DNA of 64,000 nt. Origin: Bradyrhizobium pachyrhizi. GTDB lineage: Bacteria; Pseudomonadota; Alphaproteobacteria; Rhizobiales; Xanthobacteraceae. Numbering within the stretch: position 1 is the stretch's first letter; every line of letters starts with the position of its first letter. Below are positions 56,617 to 64,000 of the stretch, one piece after another. The DNA lies in assembly GCF_001189245.1 (NCBI RefSeq), contig NZ_LFIQ01000027.1, forward strand, positions 30,750-94,749. The letters run 5' to 3'. The notes under the pieces are model-generated. The model was not told where the DNA came from, ran no database searches, and saw only the letters and a list, made by a program, of their open reading frames with translations. The position numbers were made by a program, and so were the translations under genes.

Positions 56617-58173
56617 TTAACGAATGATGTCGAAACTGTAGTCAGTTTTGCCAAGAACGCTGGTCTTCTTGTCGATTTCGTCGAAGATCTTGTCGAGGAT
56701 CTTCACCAGCACATTCAGGCCGCCCTGATAGCCCCATACAGGGAAGCGGTGATGGTGATGCCGATCAAAAATTGGAAAGCCGATGCGGATCAATGGCGTT
56801 CCAGTGTCACGCTCCAGGTACTTGCCATGGGTGTTGCCAATCAGAAAGTCGACCGGCTCTGTGAACAAGAGCGAGCGCATGTGCCAGAGGTCTCGTCCCG
56901 GATAGGCTTGGCAAGCCTGTCCAAATGGCGAGCCTGCAAACAGCGCCTGCATTTTTTCCTGCCACGCCTTGTTGCCGTTGGTGGACAGCACATGAGTTGG
57001 CTCGGCGCCGAGTTCGAGCAGAAAGGCAGCCAACCCATAGCAGAGATCTGGATCGCCGTAGATCGCGAACTTCTTGCCATGGATATGCGCGCTGGAATCC
57101 GCGATAGCATCAACCAAGCGGCCACGCTCTCGCGCGAGTTGCTCCGGAATCTCCTTGCCGCTGATGCGTGATAAGGCCACGAGAAGATCATCCGTCGCGG
57201 ATACACCTACCGGGTAATTGAAAGACACAACGTCCTGTCCATGCTCGGACACGAACGGCAGCGTTTTTTCCGTACACCATTGCTGCATGGAGATTGTCGC
57301 CTTGGCGTGAATCGCGTTGGCCGTGTCCTCCAGCGTGGTACCGCCGTCATACATCAGGAACTCGCCATCAGTCGGGGTATCGAAGACTTCAGAGTTATCG
57401 GCGAGAATCGTGTGTTTGATGCCCATCAACGCTAAGATTCGCTTGATCTCACGAAGGTTTCCAACGGTATTGCCATCGAAACCGCCGATGATGTTGATTG
57501 CCTCGTTTGGTTTGCGCTCCAGCTTCGGCGCCGTTCCGGCCTTGCCGTTCCAAAAATGCTCGAGAATGCCCTTGAGTGCGTTGTCATAGCCGGTGACGTG
57601 GCTGCCGACGAACGCTGGAGTGTGCGCGAAAGGCACGTCGAACTCCGCCGGAACCGAGCCTTTTTCCTTTGATGTCTTGATGAAGGCGTTCAGGTCATCG
57701 CCGATCACCTCGGCCATGCAGGTCGTCGAGACCGCAATCATCTTGGGTTTGTACATGTTGTAGCTGTTGGCGAGGCCATCGATCATATTGTTCAGCCCCC
57801 CGAATACAGCGGCGTCTTCCGTCATCGACGAAGACACGCAGGAGCTCGGCTCCTTGAAGTGCCGCGACAGATGGCTGCGGTAATAGGCCACGCAGCCCTG
57901 CGAGCCATGGACGAAGGGCAGCGTGCCCTCAAAACCAACCGAGACGAATACGGCGCCAAGCGGCTGGCAAGCCTTGGCCGGATTTACCGCAAGCGCCTCC
58001 CGCGCGAAATTCTTCTCGCGATATTCGGGCGTTTTCGTCCATTGCTTGATACGTTCGACCTCGGCAGGATCGCGGGGATTCTCGAACATCTTCTTGTCGG
58101 CCAGCATTTGTTGGTATTCTGGACCGCGGAACAGTTCGAGATGATCGAGCACATGGTCTGCACTCTGCGCCAT
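56617..58173 (-). CDS. nifK: Nitrogenase MoFe protein beta chain NifK
   Basis: A 518-residue protein. P-cluster ligands appear in [20 protein letters not shown] and [20 protein letters not shown], with [17 protein letters not shown] following. It forms the alpha2-beta2 MoFe protein with NifD and is separated from nifD by 88 bases. Confidence 0.99.
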   Translation of the reverse strand: MAQSADHVLDHLELFRGPEYQQMLADKKMFENPRDPAEVERIKQWTKTPEYREKNFAREALAVNPAKACQPLGAVFVSVGFEGTLPFVHGSQGCVAYYRSHLSRHFKEPSSCVSSSMTEDAAVFGGLNNMIDGLANSYNMYKPKMIAVSTTCMAEVIGDDLNAFIKTSKEKGSVPAEFDVPFAHTPAFVGSHVTGYDNALKGILEHFWNGKAGTAPKLERKPNEAINIIGGFDGNTVGNLREIKRILALMGIKHTILADNSEVFDTPTDGEFLMYDGGTTLEDTANAIHAKATISMQQWCTEKTLPFVSEHGQDVVSFNYPVGVSATDDLLVALSRISGKEIPEQLARERGRLVDAIADSSAHIHGKKFAIYGDPDLCYGLAAFLLELGAEPTHVLSTNGNKAWQEKMQALFAGSPFGQACQAYPGRDLWHMRSLLFTEPVDFLIGNTHGKYLERDTGTPLIRIGFPIFDRHHHHRFPVWGYQGGLNVLVKILDKIFDEIDKKTSVLGKTDYSFDIIR

Positions 58174-58261
58174 TGTTAAGATCCTTCACTATCGAAATGA
58201 TGTCGCCCCAGCTCTCCGCAGAGAGCGGGATTGGTCGCTCTATTGTGGAACCAAGTGCTTG

Positions 58262-59764
58262 TTATTCTGCAGCCAAGAGCTTCGGCTTCGCAGCTTCCTT
58301 CCAGGGGGCCTTCGTCTTCTTCCAGATCGGCGAGTTGACAGCCATGTCCATGTCCCGCGCGAAGATCGCAAAGCCGTCATAGCCGTGATATGGGCCGGAA
58401 TAGTCCCAGGAATGCATCTGCCGGAACGGCACACCCATCTTTTGAAAAACGTATTTCTCCTTGATGCCCGAGCCAACCAGATCTGGCTGGACCTTTTCGA
58501 CGAAGCGCTCGAATTCATAGCCATTGACGTCGTCGTAGATGAGCGTGCTGTCCTTAACGTAGTGCTGGGCGGTGCGCTGATAATCGTCGTTGTGGCCGAA
58601 CTCGTATCCCGTGCCCACGACTTCCATGCCGAGATCCTCGTACGCGCCAATCACATGACGTGGACGAAGCCCGCCGACGTACAGCATCACAGTCTTGCCC
58701 TCCAGGCGGGGGCGATATTTTGCGATTACGGCGTCCACCAGTGGCTGGTATTTTTCAATTACTCGCTCGGCGCCTTCCTTGATCTTGTCGTCGAAATAGC
58801 CCGCAATCTTGCGCAGCGATTCTGCGATCTTCGACGGTCCGAAGAAGTTATACTCGCACCAGGGGATGCCGAACTTCTCCTCCATGTGGCGGGAGATGTA
58901 GTTCATGGAACGGTAGCAATGCAGAATATTGAGCTTTGCCTTCGGCGTTGCTTCGAGTTCGGCGAGGGAACCGTCGCCGGACCACTGCGCGATCACCCGC
59001 AAGCCCATTTCTTCCAGCAGAATTCGCGATGACCAGGCATCGCCGCCAATATTGTAGTCTCCGATGATCGCAACGTCGTAGGGCGTCGGCTGGAACTTTG
59101 GTTCGCCGTCGGGCTCTAGCTTGTCGAAGATCCAATCGCGCACCGCGTCATTGGCAATGTGGTGGCCAAGCGATTGCGACACGCCGCGAAAGCCCTCACA
59201 GCGAACAGGCACGATGGTCTTGCCGTCGTATTCCTTGGATTTCGATCTTGACACGGCCTCGATGTCGTCCCCGATCAGTCCGATCGGGCATTCCGATTGG
59301 ATGGTGATGCCGTTGTTGAGCGGGAACAGCTCCTGGATTTCGTCAAGGACTTTGATCAGCTTCTTGTCGCCGCCAAATACGATGTCCTTTTCCTGGAAGT
59401 CGGAGGTGAACTGCAGGGTCACGAAACTATCGACGCCCGTCGTGCCAACATAATAGTTGCGACGCGAGCCCCACGAATACTGACCGCAGCCGACCGGGCC
59501 ATGGCTGATATGGACCATGTCCTTGATCGGTCCCCAGACCACCCCTTTGGATCCTGCATAGGCGCAGCCTCTGATTGTCATCACACCAGGTATTGATTTG
59601 ATGTTGGACTTGACCCCGCAGTCCGACTTGCCGGCTTGGTGAACGTTGAGGTGCTTGGCACGCCGTTTCGCGGTCTTCTCCGGATAGACTTTCAGCACCT
59701 CCTCGATCAGCTCTTTGTTGCGAGCCCTGATTTCTGCGATGCTCTGGGTCGTGGCGAGACTCAT
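58262..59764 (-). CDS. nifD: Nitrogenase MoFe protein alpha chain NifD
   Basis: From ATG 59764 the product is 500 residues, the Bradyrhizobium length. P-cluster Cys residues lie in [20 protein letters not shown] and [20 protein letters not shown]. FeMo-co ligands are Cys in [20 protein letters not shown] and His in [20 protein letters not shown]. It is the active-site subunit and the first gene of the nifDKENX run. Confidence 0.99.
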   Translation of the reverse strand: MSLATTQSIAEIRARNKELIEEVLKVYPEKTAKRRAKHLNVHQAGKSDCGVKSNIKSIPGVMTIRGCAYAGSKGVVWGPIKDMVHISHGPVGCGQYSWGSRRNYYVGTTGVDSFVTLQFTSDFQEKDIVFGGDKKLIKVLDEIQELFPLNNGITIQSECPIGLIGDDIEAVSRSKSKEYDGKTIVPVRCEGFRGVSQSLGHHIANDAVRDWIFDKLEPDGEPKFQPTPYDVAIIGDYNIGGDAWSSRILLEEMGLRVIAQWSGDGSLAELEATPKAKLNILHCYRSMNYISRHMEEKFGIPWCEYNFFGPSKIAESLRKIAGYFDDKIKEGAERVIEKYQPLVDAVIAKYRPRLEGKTVMLYVGGLRPRHVIGAYEDLGMEVVGTGYEFGHNDDYQRTAQHYVKDSTLIYDDVNGYEFERFVEKVQPDLVGSGIKEKYVFQKMGVPFRQMHSWDYSGPYHGYDGFAIFARDMDMAVNSPIWKKTKAPWKEAAKPKLLAAE

Positions 59765-59816
59765 GCTGATGTCCTTCAAGAATTGGCTATTGCGGGAGCA
59801 GCTTCTTGAACAAGAC

Positions 59817-59832
59817 TGCAACGAGCATGCCA
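59817..59832 (-). promoter_or_regulatory. Sigma-54 promoter of nifD
   Basis: Reading leftward, TGGCATGCTCGTTGCA has GG-N10-GC and TTGCA exact. The leader to the nifD ATG is ~40 bases. Confidence 0.9.
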
Positions 59833-59871
59833 GCGCGGCGCGAGCACAAAAAGCAGAATAAATAAAAACAG

Positions 59872-60111
59872 TTAGCGCGTTTCGTCCGATGGGGCTGGTT
59901 GTTGTTGCGAAGGCGACATCGCGCTTTGCACGGAGAATTCTTCGTCTTGGCCCTGTTCGAAATGGAACAAGGCCTGGATAGGCTTCAAGTTACGTCGCAA
60001 TTCTCGCAGCCGCGGAATAGCCGTTGTTTGCAGCACCTTGCAATCGCGCTCGGTCGGAAGCGGCCAGTAATAGGTAAAGCCGGCTGGGCGGTTCCGGCTT
60101 GCCAATACCAC
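59872..60111 (-). CDS. Small ORF between sufS and nifD, doubtful
   Basis: A 79-residue frame ([20 protein letters not shown], then [19 protein letters not shown]). The composition is protein-like, but the nifD UAS lies inside it, so it is either a short gene whose end doubles as regulatory DNA or a decayed frame. No domain recognised. Confidence 0.35.
   Translation of the reverse strand: MVLASRNRPAGFTYYWPLPTERDCKVLQTTAIPRLRELRRNLKPIQALFHFEQGQDEEFSVQSAMSPSQQQPAPSDETR
59903..59918. promoter_or_regulatory. NifA UAS for nifD
   Basis: TGTTGCGAAGGCGACA fits TGT-N10-ACA, ~72-87 bases upstream of the nifD -24 element. Confidence 0.8.
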
Positions 60112-60236
60112 CTATGTTTGCCGAGACGACCGATGCTTATCATCAGCGATGACGATAATGATCTTGTGCATGACGTCATCGCCTGCGGAGGTCGATACAA
60201 GCTGCCTAGCCACTTAGACGTGGCCCACGCGCCGGC

Positions 60237-61484
60237 TCACGAGAACAGCTGCCGCGCCTTGATAAGAGCACGGACAAGCGCATCAATCTCTTCGCATGTG
60301 TTGTAGAGGCCGAAGGACGCACGGCACGTCGCCAGAACACCGAAGCGCTTGAGCAGCGGCATCGCGCAATGGGCCCCCGCCCGCACCGCTACACCCTCCC
60401 GGTCGATGACGGTGGCAATATCGTGCGCATGGGCACCCTTCATATCAAAGGAGATGATCGGCCCCTTCTCGGCCGGTGTCCCGACCATGCGCAGGGAATT
60501 GATGTCCCCCAGCCGCTGCTGAGCGTAGGCAAGCAACCCGCTCTCGTGCTCGCGGATCTGCTCCTTGCCTATCGAATTGATGTAATCCACAGCCGCCCCC
60601 AGACCGACCGCCTCGACGATCGGCGGGGTACCCGCCTCGAACCGGTGCGGCGGATCACCATAGATGACGCCGGCACGTGAGACCTCACGGATCATCTCGC
60701 CGCCGCCATTGAAGGGTGGCATCAACGCCAGATGCTCAGATTTGCCGTAAAGCACGCCGATGCCCGTCGGACCATAGAGTTTGTGGCCCGTCATCACATA
60801 GAAATCGCAATCGATGTCGCAGACGTCGGCGTTCAAATGGACGCATCCTTGCGAACCATCAATCAACACCGGGATACCACGATCGTGCGCGATGCTCACC
60901 ACCTCCTTTACCGGCAAGACAGTCCCGAGCACATTCGACATGTGTGTGATCGCAACCATCTTGGTGCGCCGGGTCAGAAGCTGCTCAAATTCGTCCAGCA
61001 GGAAGTTGCCGTCATCATCCACTGGCGCCCATTTGATCACCGCACCGTGCCGTTCCCTGAGAAAATGCCACGGCACGATGTTGGAATGGTGTTCCATCAC
61101 CGAGAGAACGATCTCATCCCCTGGGATGACGCGTTCGCGGCCGAAGGTCTGGGCGACCAGATTGATTGCCTCTGTGGCGCTGCGGGTGAAGATGATCTCT
61201 TCGCATAGATGGGCGTTCACAAATCGAGCCAACTTGGTGCGGGCGCCTTCATACGCCTCGGTCGCCGCGTTAGCGAGGTAGTGCAAACCGCGATGTACGT
61301 TGGCATATTCGCTTGAGTACACCCGCATCATGCGGTCAAGTACCGCCTTCGGCTTCTGCGCCGAGGCAGCATTGTCGAGATAGACTAGCGGCTTGTCGTA
61401 GACCGTCATGCTCAGCGCTGGAAAGTCCGCACGCAGCCGGTCAACGTCGTACCTGCCATTGCTCATCGCGGGATGCATGCTCAT
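60237..61484 (-). CDS. sufS: SufS-type cysteine desulfurase
   Basis: A 415-residue class II desulfurase with YLDNAASAQKPKAVLDRMMR, PLP lysine in YVMTGHKLYGPTGIGVLYGK and catalytic Cys in VRAGAHCAMPLLKRFGV. It mobilises sulfur for the SufBCD scaffold. Its start overlaps the sufD stop (ATGA). This second suf-type system beside nif is usual in Bradyrhizobium. Confidence 0.96.
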   Translation of the reverse strand: MSMHPAMSNGRYDVDRLRADFPALSMTVYDKPLVYLDNAASAQKPKAVLDRMMRVYSSEYANVHRGLHYLANAATEAYEGARTKLARFVNAHLCEEIIFTRSATEAINLVAQTFGRERVIPGDEIVLSVMEHHSNIVPWHFLRERHGAVIKWAPVDDDGNFLLDEFEQLLTRRTKMVAITHMSNVLGTVLPVKEVVSIAHDRGIPVLIDGSQGCVHLNADVCDIDCDFYVMTGHKLYGPTGIGVLYGKSEHLALMPPFNGGGEMIREVSRAGVIYGDPPHRFEAGTPPIVEAVGLGAAVDYINSIGKEQIREHESGLLAYAQQRLGDINSLRMVGTPAEKGPIISFDMKGAHAHDIATVIDREGVAVRAGAHCAMPLLKRFGVLATCRASFGLYNTCEEIDALVRALIKARQLFS

Positions 61485-62803
61485 CGACGCGCCAGCAGCC
61501 AGTGTTCAGCTTGCGCGCTCACAAGATCGCGCAGATTTTCGGTAGCGATTTCCTCAATCGGTTCACCCAGGAATGCTTTAATCAGCAACGCCTGCGCGTC
61601 CTTCTCGGATAGACCGCGAGCGCGCATATAGAATACGAGAGCGCCGTCCAGCGCGCCTAATGTCGATCCATGACGGCAAGTCACGTCCTCGGCAAAGATT
61701 TCAAGTTCGGGCTTGTTGTCGGCCTCGGCCTCGTCGGACAGAAGCAGCGCTCGCGTCGTCAGCGTGGCGTCCGTTTTCTGCGCGCCGGGACGAACGACAA
61801 TCCGGCCTTGGAACACCGAACGACCGCAATCGTCGACAACCGCACGGAACTTCTCCCGGCTGGTGCAATGAGGCACGGCGTGGTCGACGACGATTGTCGT
61901 GTCGACGTGCTGCTTGTGCCTGATGAGATTGACCCCGTTCGCCGAAAGCTCGGATCCCTCGCCGGCCAACGTGACGAATCCCTGATAGCGACTGATGGAG
62001 CCGCTGCAGGTCATGCTGAAGAGATCAAGCCTCGCCCCGGCGCCGACCGCGATGATCCCTGACGAGATGTTCACCGCGTCAGCAGCATCGGCTGCCAGTC
62101 GGATATGCGAAAGGCTCGCCTCGTCACCAACCAGGACGATGGTCGCATCGTTGGTCTGATAGGCGCTCGTGCCTTCGGCCGAGACAAAGCTTTCCAGCAC
62201 CGCCGCATGCGCGCCTTGGCCGAGCTGCAGATAGGAACGCGTGAAGGTGGACACCAACGATCCGGTTGCGACGTGAACGATCTGTATCGGACGTTTTACC
62301 GCTCTGCCCTCAGCGATCGAAATTACCAAGCCATCGGTCGCCATTGCCGCATTGAGCGAGATCACCGCGTCAGTCGTCGTCGACAGCACCAGAGCGGCTA
62401 TCGCGCTATCGGCAGAATTTTCCAGGACCTCTCGGAGCGACCGCACATCGACCCCGTTTTCTAGCCTGCCGACATCGGAAAGCTCGGGGGCGAATATACC
62501 ATCCACCAAGACGAGCTTGACCGCCTGATCGGCTGCCGCTTGCTTAACCGACCTCGCTGCGCGCACCAGCGCAGCCGCATCGGGTCGCGGAGCGAGTGGA
62601 AGGACCTCGCCAATCAGGGCGCGCAGATCGGTATATTTCCAAGCCTCGATGCGCCGATGCGGGAGGCCGGCACGCTCGTAGGCCTCAAATGCCCTCGCAC
62701 GAATATGCGCGACGGGCCCGGAGCCAGGCAGCCGTCCATGCGCCGCGGCGAAGAGATTGCCCATCGCGCGCCCGGCGGCGGCTTTGGCCACAATTTGCTT
62801 CAT
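61481..62803 (-). CDS. sufD: Fe-S assembly protein SufD
   Basis: From ATG 62803 (AAGGAAC seven bases upstream) the product is 440 residues with HRRIEAWKYTDLRALIGEVL near the start and CRHGSTLGALDGALVFYMRA near the end, SufD landmarks. It forms the SufBC2D scaffold with the adjacent genes. Confidence 0.95.
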   Translation of the reverse strand: MKQIVAKAAAGRAMGNLFAAAHGRLPGSGPVAHIRARAFEAYERAGLPHRRIEAWKYTDLRALIGEVLPLAPRPDAAALVRAARSVKQAAADQAVKLVLVDGIFAPELSDVGRLENGVDVRSLREVLENSADSAIAALVLSTTTDAVISLNAAMATDGLVISIAEGRAVKRPIQIVHVATGSLVSTFTRSYLQLGQGAHAAVLESFVSAEGTSAYQTNDATIVLVGDEASLSHIRLAADAADAVNISSGIIAVGAGARLDLFSMTCSGSISRYQGFVTLAGEGSELSANGVNLIRHKQHVDTTIVVDHAVPHCTSREKFRAVVDDCGRSVFQGRIVVRPGAQKTDATLTTRALLLSDEAEADNKPELEIFAEDVTCRHGSTLGALDGALVFYMRARGLSEKDAQALLIKAFLGEPIEEIATENLRDLVSAQAEHWLLARR

Positions 62804-62822
62804 CGGGAAGTTCCTTGAGCGG

Positions 62823-63575
62823 TCACGCCGCGCCTTCGAATTGGGCGTAGCCACAAGCCTCAAGCTCCAGCGCGAGTTCCTTGCCGCCGCTCTTCCTTAC
62901 CTGCCCTTTCGACATTACGTGGACAACGTCCGGCTCGATGTAGTCGAGCAGCCGCCGATAGTGGGTGATCACGATCATCGCTCGTTCCGGCGAACGCAGA
63001 GCGTTGATGCCGTCCGCGACAATCCGCAGCGCGTCGATATCGAGGCCGGAATCTATCTCATCCAGGATGCACAGGCTCGGCTCGAGCAGCGCCATCTGCA
63101 AAATCTCGTTGCGCTTCTTCTCGCCGCCGGAAAATCCGACATTGAGGCCGCGCTTGAGCACGCCTTCCGGGATGTTGAGCGACTTAGCGACCTCGCGAAC
63201 TCGTTTCAGAAAATCGGGGGTCGAAAACTCCTTTTGTGCGCGCGCCCCACGCTGGGCGTTAAGCGCCGCGCGGAGGAAGTTCATGGTGGTCACCCCGGGA
63301 ATTTCCACCGGATATTGGAATGCAAGAAATACGCCCTTGGCGGCGCGCTCGTCTGCTTCCATCGCGAGTAGGTCTTCATCCTTGAACAGGATTCGACCAG
63401 TGCTCACTCGATAGCCAGGCTTGCCGGAGATAATGTGGCTGAGTGTGGACTTTCCGGAGCCGTTCGGCCCCATGATCGCATGCACCTCACCCGCATTGAC
63501 CGTAAGATCGAGGCCGCGAAGAATTTCGCAGTCCTCGATACCGGCATGCAAATCTCGAACCTCGAGTAGCGCCAT
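62823..63575 (-). CDS. sufC: Fe-S assembly ATPase SufC
   Basis: From ATG 63575 the product is 250 residues. Walker A is GPNGSGKSTLSHIISGKPGY, the signature is LNVGFSGGEKKRNEILQMAL and Walker B is LCILDEIDSGLDIDALRIVA. This is the ABC ATPase of the SufBC2D complex. Confidence 0.97.
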   Translation of the reverse strand: MALLEVRDLHAGIEDCEILRGLDLTVNAGEVHAIMGPNGSGKSTLSHIISGKPGYRVSTGRILFKDEDLLAMEADERAAKGVFLAFQYPVEIPGVTTMNFLRAALNAQRGARAQKEFSTPDFLKRVREVAKSLNIPEGVLKRGLNVGFSGGEKKRNEILQMALLEPSLCILDEIDSGLDIDALRIVADGINALRSPERAMIVITHYRRLLDYIEPDVVHVMSKGQVRKSGGKELALELEACGYAQFEGAA

Positions 63576-63645
63576 TGTGATCTGACCCCTGAAATGCGTC
63601 ATCCGGAACGCAAGCCGCAATCGGGAGGGCTCGCGGAACGTTTGG

Positions 63646-64000
63646 TTATCCGATGGATCCCTCGAGCGAGATTGAGATCAACTTCTGCGCTTCCACCGCG
63701 AATTCCATCGGCAATTTTTGCAGAACGTCTTTCGCGAAACCATTGACGACGAGGCCAATGGCCCGTTGCTCGCTCAAACCTCTCTGCGCACAATAGAACA
63801 GCACGTCCTCGGAGATCTTCGACGCGGTCGCCTCATGCTCGAACGTCGCCGAGGAATTCTTGGCCTCGACATAGGGCACGGTGTGCGCGCCGCATTTGTC
63901 GCCGATCAGAAGCGAGTCGCAGGCGGTATAGTTGCGCGCGCCGGTTGCCTTGCGATGGGCGCTGACCAGGCCGCGATAGGTGTTCTGCGACTTGCCGGCG
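63646..64000 (-). CDS. sufB: SufB, C-terminal part (gene runs off window)
   Basis: About 118 residues of the C-terminus are visible, including NYTACDSLLIGDKCGAHTVP, then FEHEATASKISEDVLFYCAQ and QRGLSEQRAIGLVVNGFAKD, which are SufB marks. The 5' part lies beyond the right edge. Confidence 0.95.
   Translation of the reverse strand, partial: AGKSQNTYRGLVSAHRKATGARNYTACDSLLIGDKCGAHTVPYVEAKNSSATFEHEATASKISEDVLFYCAQRGLSEQRAIGLVVNGFAKDVLQKLPMEFAVEAQKLISISLEGSIG

Overview
The window looks like part of a symbiosis island or symbiotic chromosome region of a Bradyrhizobium-type root-nodule bacterium. The evidence is a complete nitrogenase gene set in the order known from Bradyrhizobium japonicum-type symbiotic regions (sufBCDS, nifDKENX, iscN-nifS, nifB-frxA-nifZ, nifH-nifQ, nifW-fixBCX), an Rhc-type type III secretion (T3SS) gene block, and three probable T3SS effectors. 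Much of the left half is low-density, relic-rich accessory DNA, as expected for such an island. The species cannot be named from this sequence alone.

Layout. 1-3.6 kb: end of a T3SS operon with an SctX-like gene (cut by the window edge), an SctY-like TPR chaperone, rhcV/sctV, and a TPR lipoprotein gene broken by a stop. 3.6-12.6 kb: a small conserved protein, a diiron ferritin-like protein, an M16 peptidase pair, two broken XRE regulators, two orphan ParA-like ATPases and an eroded transposase. 12.6-17.3 kb: a NopM/IpaH-type LRR E3 ligase and an SKWP-repeat protein, each with a candidate tts box. 17.3-24.6 kb: mostly sparse DNA with a Cys-rich secreted protein, a di-haem cytochrome c peroxidase behind a duplicated promoter, and an S9 peptidase. 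24.6-28.5 kb: molybdate ABC ATPase, a DUF2478-like protein, ahpC and ahpD. 28.7-36.7 kb (minus strand): nifH-nifQ, then nifV-nifW-fixBCX. 36.7-39.5 kb: nitrogenase-associated ArsC-like protein, OmpW and a [2Fe-2S] ferredoxin. 40.2-46.1 kb (minus): nifB-frxA-(LRV relic)-nifZ-nifZ-like and a train of small nif-linked genes, a broken DegT aminotransferase and a Rieske protein. 46.4-50.6 kb: SIR2-like gene, nifT, nifS, iscN, a divergent unknown gene and a second Rieske protein. 50.9-51.8 kb: a NopP-like effector sitting inside the nif region. 52-64 kb (minus): sufB(partial)-sufC-sufD-sufS, then nifD-K-E-N-X, two small NifX-associated genes and fdxB.

Regulation read directly from sequence. I searched by eye for sigma-54 -24/-12 elements (TGGCACG-N4-TTGCW; invariant GG-N10-GC) and NifA upstream activator sites (UAS; TGT-N10-ACA). 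Convincing pairs precede nifD, nifH, nifV, iscN, the divergent gene at 49559, the [2Fe-2S] ferredoxin, the ArsC-like gene and the M16 pair. -24/-12 elements without a perfect UAS precede nifB, ahpC, the molybdate cluster, ompW and the cytochrome c peroxidase. A FixK/FNR box precedes ompW. Candidate TtsI-binding tts boxes precede all three effector genes. Together the genes encode nitrogenase structural proteins (nifHDK), FeMo-cofactor assembly (nifB, E, N, X, Q, V), Fe-S supply (nifS, iscN, sufBCDS), electron delivery (fixBCX, fdxB, frxA, other ferredoxins), and oxidative protection. fixA, nifA and nod genes are not in the window.
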